Below, piece by piece: positions 63,269-64,000 of a stretch of DNA of 64,000 bases; position 1 is the stretch's first letter, and each line of letters starts with the position of its first letter. The notes under the pieces were generated by a model. That model made no database searches. It had not been told where the DNA came from and was given only the letters and a program-made list of their open reading frames with translations. This DNA is from JARDZU01 sp963730285 (GTDB taxonomy: Bacteria > Actinomycetota > Acidimicrobiia > Spongiisociales > ZC4RG35): contig CAVSQY010000001.1 of assembly GCA_963730285.1 (NCBI GenBank), positions 62,001-126,000 on the forward strand, in the 5' to 3' direction. A program made the translations under genes and the position numbers.

Positions 63269-63574
63269 TCACCCGTCTGCGAGCGTCAATGCGTACCGCA
63301 CCGTACCCACCAACTCCCAACCAACAAGAACCGGGGAGCCACTCCTCTGGTGCTCGCGTAGGTGTGGCAAAGGGAACTGATAATCACCCTCCGGCACCGG
63401 GACGAAGATGAGCTGGTCACCTTCGACGAGAAGCGTGAACGAGTCGACCTCGTCGAGGGTGCCGTCCACCGATATGACCACGCCCTTGACCGTCCCCGAC
63501 GTCTGGGCACACGCCACCAGCGCACACGACAGAAACAAGGGGACGGCCAAGCAAGGCACCACGAGACGTCTCAA
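63269..63574 (-). CDS. Small predicted lipoprotein
   Basis: The chosen TTG start gives 101 residues with a signal peptide (MRRLVVPCLAVPLFLSCALV) and lipobox LVAC-A. A beta-rich domain of about 75 residues follows (VKGVVISVDGTLDEVDSFTL). The TTG lies 15 bases after the CtaG-like stop. A longer frame runs upstream through that gene but is its antisense-free shadow in another frame. Function unknown; it is a likely client of Lgt. Confidence 0.55.
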   Translation of the reverse strand: MRRLVVPCLAVPLFLSCALVACAQTSGTVKGVVISVDGTLDEVDSFTLLVEGDQLIFVPVPEGDYQFPLPHLREHQRSGSPVLVGWELVGTVRYALTLADG

Positions 63575-63588
63575 GGTCGAAGACAGGG

Positions 63589-64000
63589 TCAGGAGGCCCG
63601 GAGCGTGGCCTCGAGCTCCTCCCACTCCCGCTCCTGTTTCGTCCATCGAAACCATATGACTGCGATTATCCCCCAAAGGAGAAAACCCCCGCCAAGCTTC
63701 ATGATCACGCCGGAAATCGTCTGGTCGTTGACCGCGGTGAGGCCCCAGGCGAGAGCCGCGTCCCCATAGACCGGGTAGAGAGGGGCGGTCGAAAACGTCA
63801 GGAACGAAGCCGGGATGGTCGGGAGCAGCGATTGGAAGAACAGATAGAGCATTTGTGCCGGTTGCGACAGCCTCGGGATTATCGGCGTCGGGGAAAGCAC
63901 AGGCAGCCACATCAGGACGGACGCGAAGAACAGCCAGGTATGAACGCCGAGATGGGCCCACGGGTTGGTGAGCATCCAGTCGACCAGGTCGGGCCAGTGG
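63589..64000 (-). CDS. CtaG-like cytochrome c oxidase assembly protein, 5' part cut off
   Basis: The frame is open to the window edge, so the N-terminal part is missing. The visible 137 residues have about three or four spans: HLGVHTWLFFASVLMWLPVL, RLSQPAQMLYLFFQSLLPTI, TFSTAPLYPVYG and IMKLGGGFLLWGIIAVIW. This pattern matches the caa3-CtaG family, which serves copper delivery to cytochrome oxidase. It is followed by the lipoprotein gene. Confidence 0.8.
   Translation of the reverse strand, partial: HWPDLVDWMLTNPWAHLGVHTWLFFASVLMWLPVLSPTPIIPRLSQPAQMLYLFFQSLLPTIPASFLTFSTAPLYPVYGDAALAWGLTAVNDQTISGVIMKLGGGFLLWGIIAVIWFRWTKQEREWEELEATLRAS

Overview
This window comes from a high-GC actinobacterium. 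A WhiB regulator, the actinobacterial mismatch endonuclease NucS with its clamp-binding tail, a probable F420-dependent luciferase-family oxidoreductase and Thr/Ser-rich surface tails all point there. The style fits uncultured Acidimicrobiia-like lineages, but I cannot fix the class from sequence alone. It is almost entirely core chromosome. I see no phage, transposase, CRISPR array or tRNA; the only accessory module is a VapBC pair.

Region 1 (about 0.7-29.7 kb, all on the minus strand) is the beta / str / S10 / spc / alpha supercluster, read from high to low coordinates. It starts with rpoB-rpoC, which has a good promoter near 29.83 kb and ends at a strong hairpin near 22.23 kb. A membrane-anchored Thr-rich protein follows. 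Then come rpsL, rpsG, fusA, tuf, rpsJ, rplC-D-W-B, rpsS, rplV, rpsC, rplP, rpmC, rpsQ, rplN-X-E, rpsN-H, rplF-R, rpsE, rpmD, rplO, secY, adk, map, rpmJ, rpsM, rpsK, rpsD, rpoA and rplQ. Most junctions overlap by 1-8 bases, so translation is probably coupled. The cluster has several oddities. rpsC carries a roughly 220-residue acidic repeat tail. tuf is written almost wholly in G/T-ending codons. The rplN-rplX junction holds a 21-base duplication plus palindromes that create a 31-codon coupled ORF. The fusA-rpsG spacer is a row of hairpins. The infA position seems to hold only a decayed relic. rpsD is broken by one extra base in a homopolymer. S12 has Arg at position 88.

Region 2 (29.8-38.6 kb) holds a Crp/Fnr regulator, a VanW-type envelope protein, an MFS transporter, a small heat-shock protein, a short-chain dehydrogenase, a YibE/F membrane protein, and a tightly overlapping operon of a RimB-like protease, a RimK ligase and an AstE/AspA-type deacylase.

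Region 3 (38.6-51 kb) holds WhiB, an orphan Flp-pilin-like protein with an Ala/Lys tail, acyl-CoA dehydrogenase, a site-2 protease, an M20 peptidase, TrmL, NucS, a second MFS transporter, a BNR propeller overlapping a MoaD-like carrier, a coupled aldolase-NhaA-zinc ribbon unit and a 5'-3' exonuclease.

Region 4 (51-64 kb) holds a truncated-looking lipoprotein-like ORF, a 14-TM exporter, vapBC, a rhodanese, an unknown 320-residue protein, a molybdopterin oxidoreductase, 3-methyladenine glycosylase, a YbdK-type ligase, an LLM oxidoreductase, Lgt, a serine-synthesis pair (serA plus a class V aminotransferase), a lipoprotein, and a CtaG-like protein cut by the window edge.
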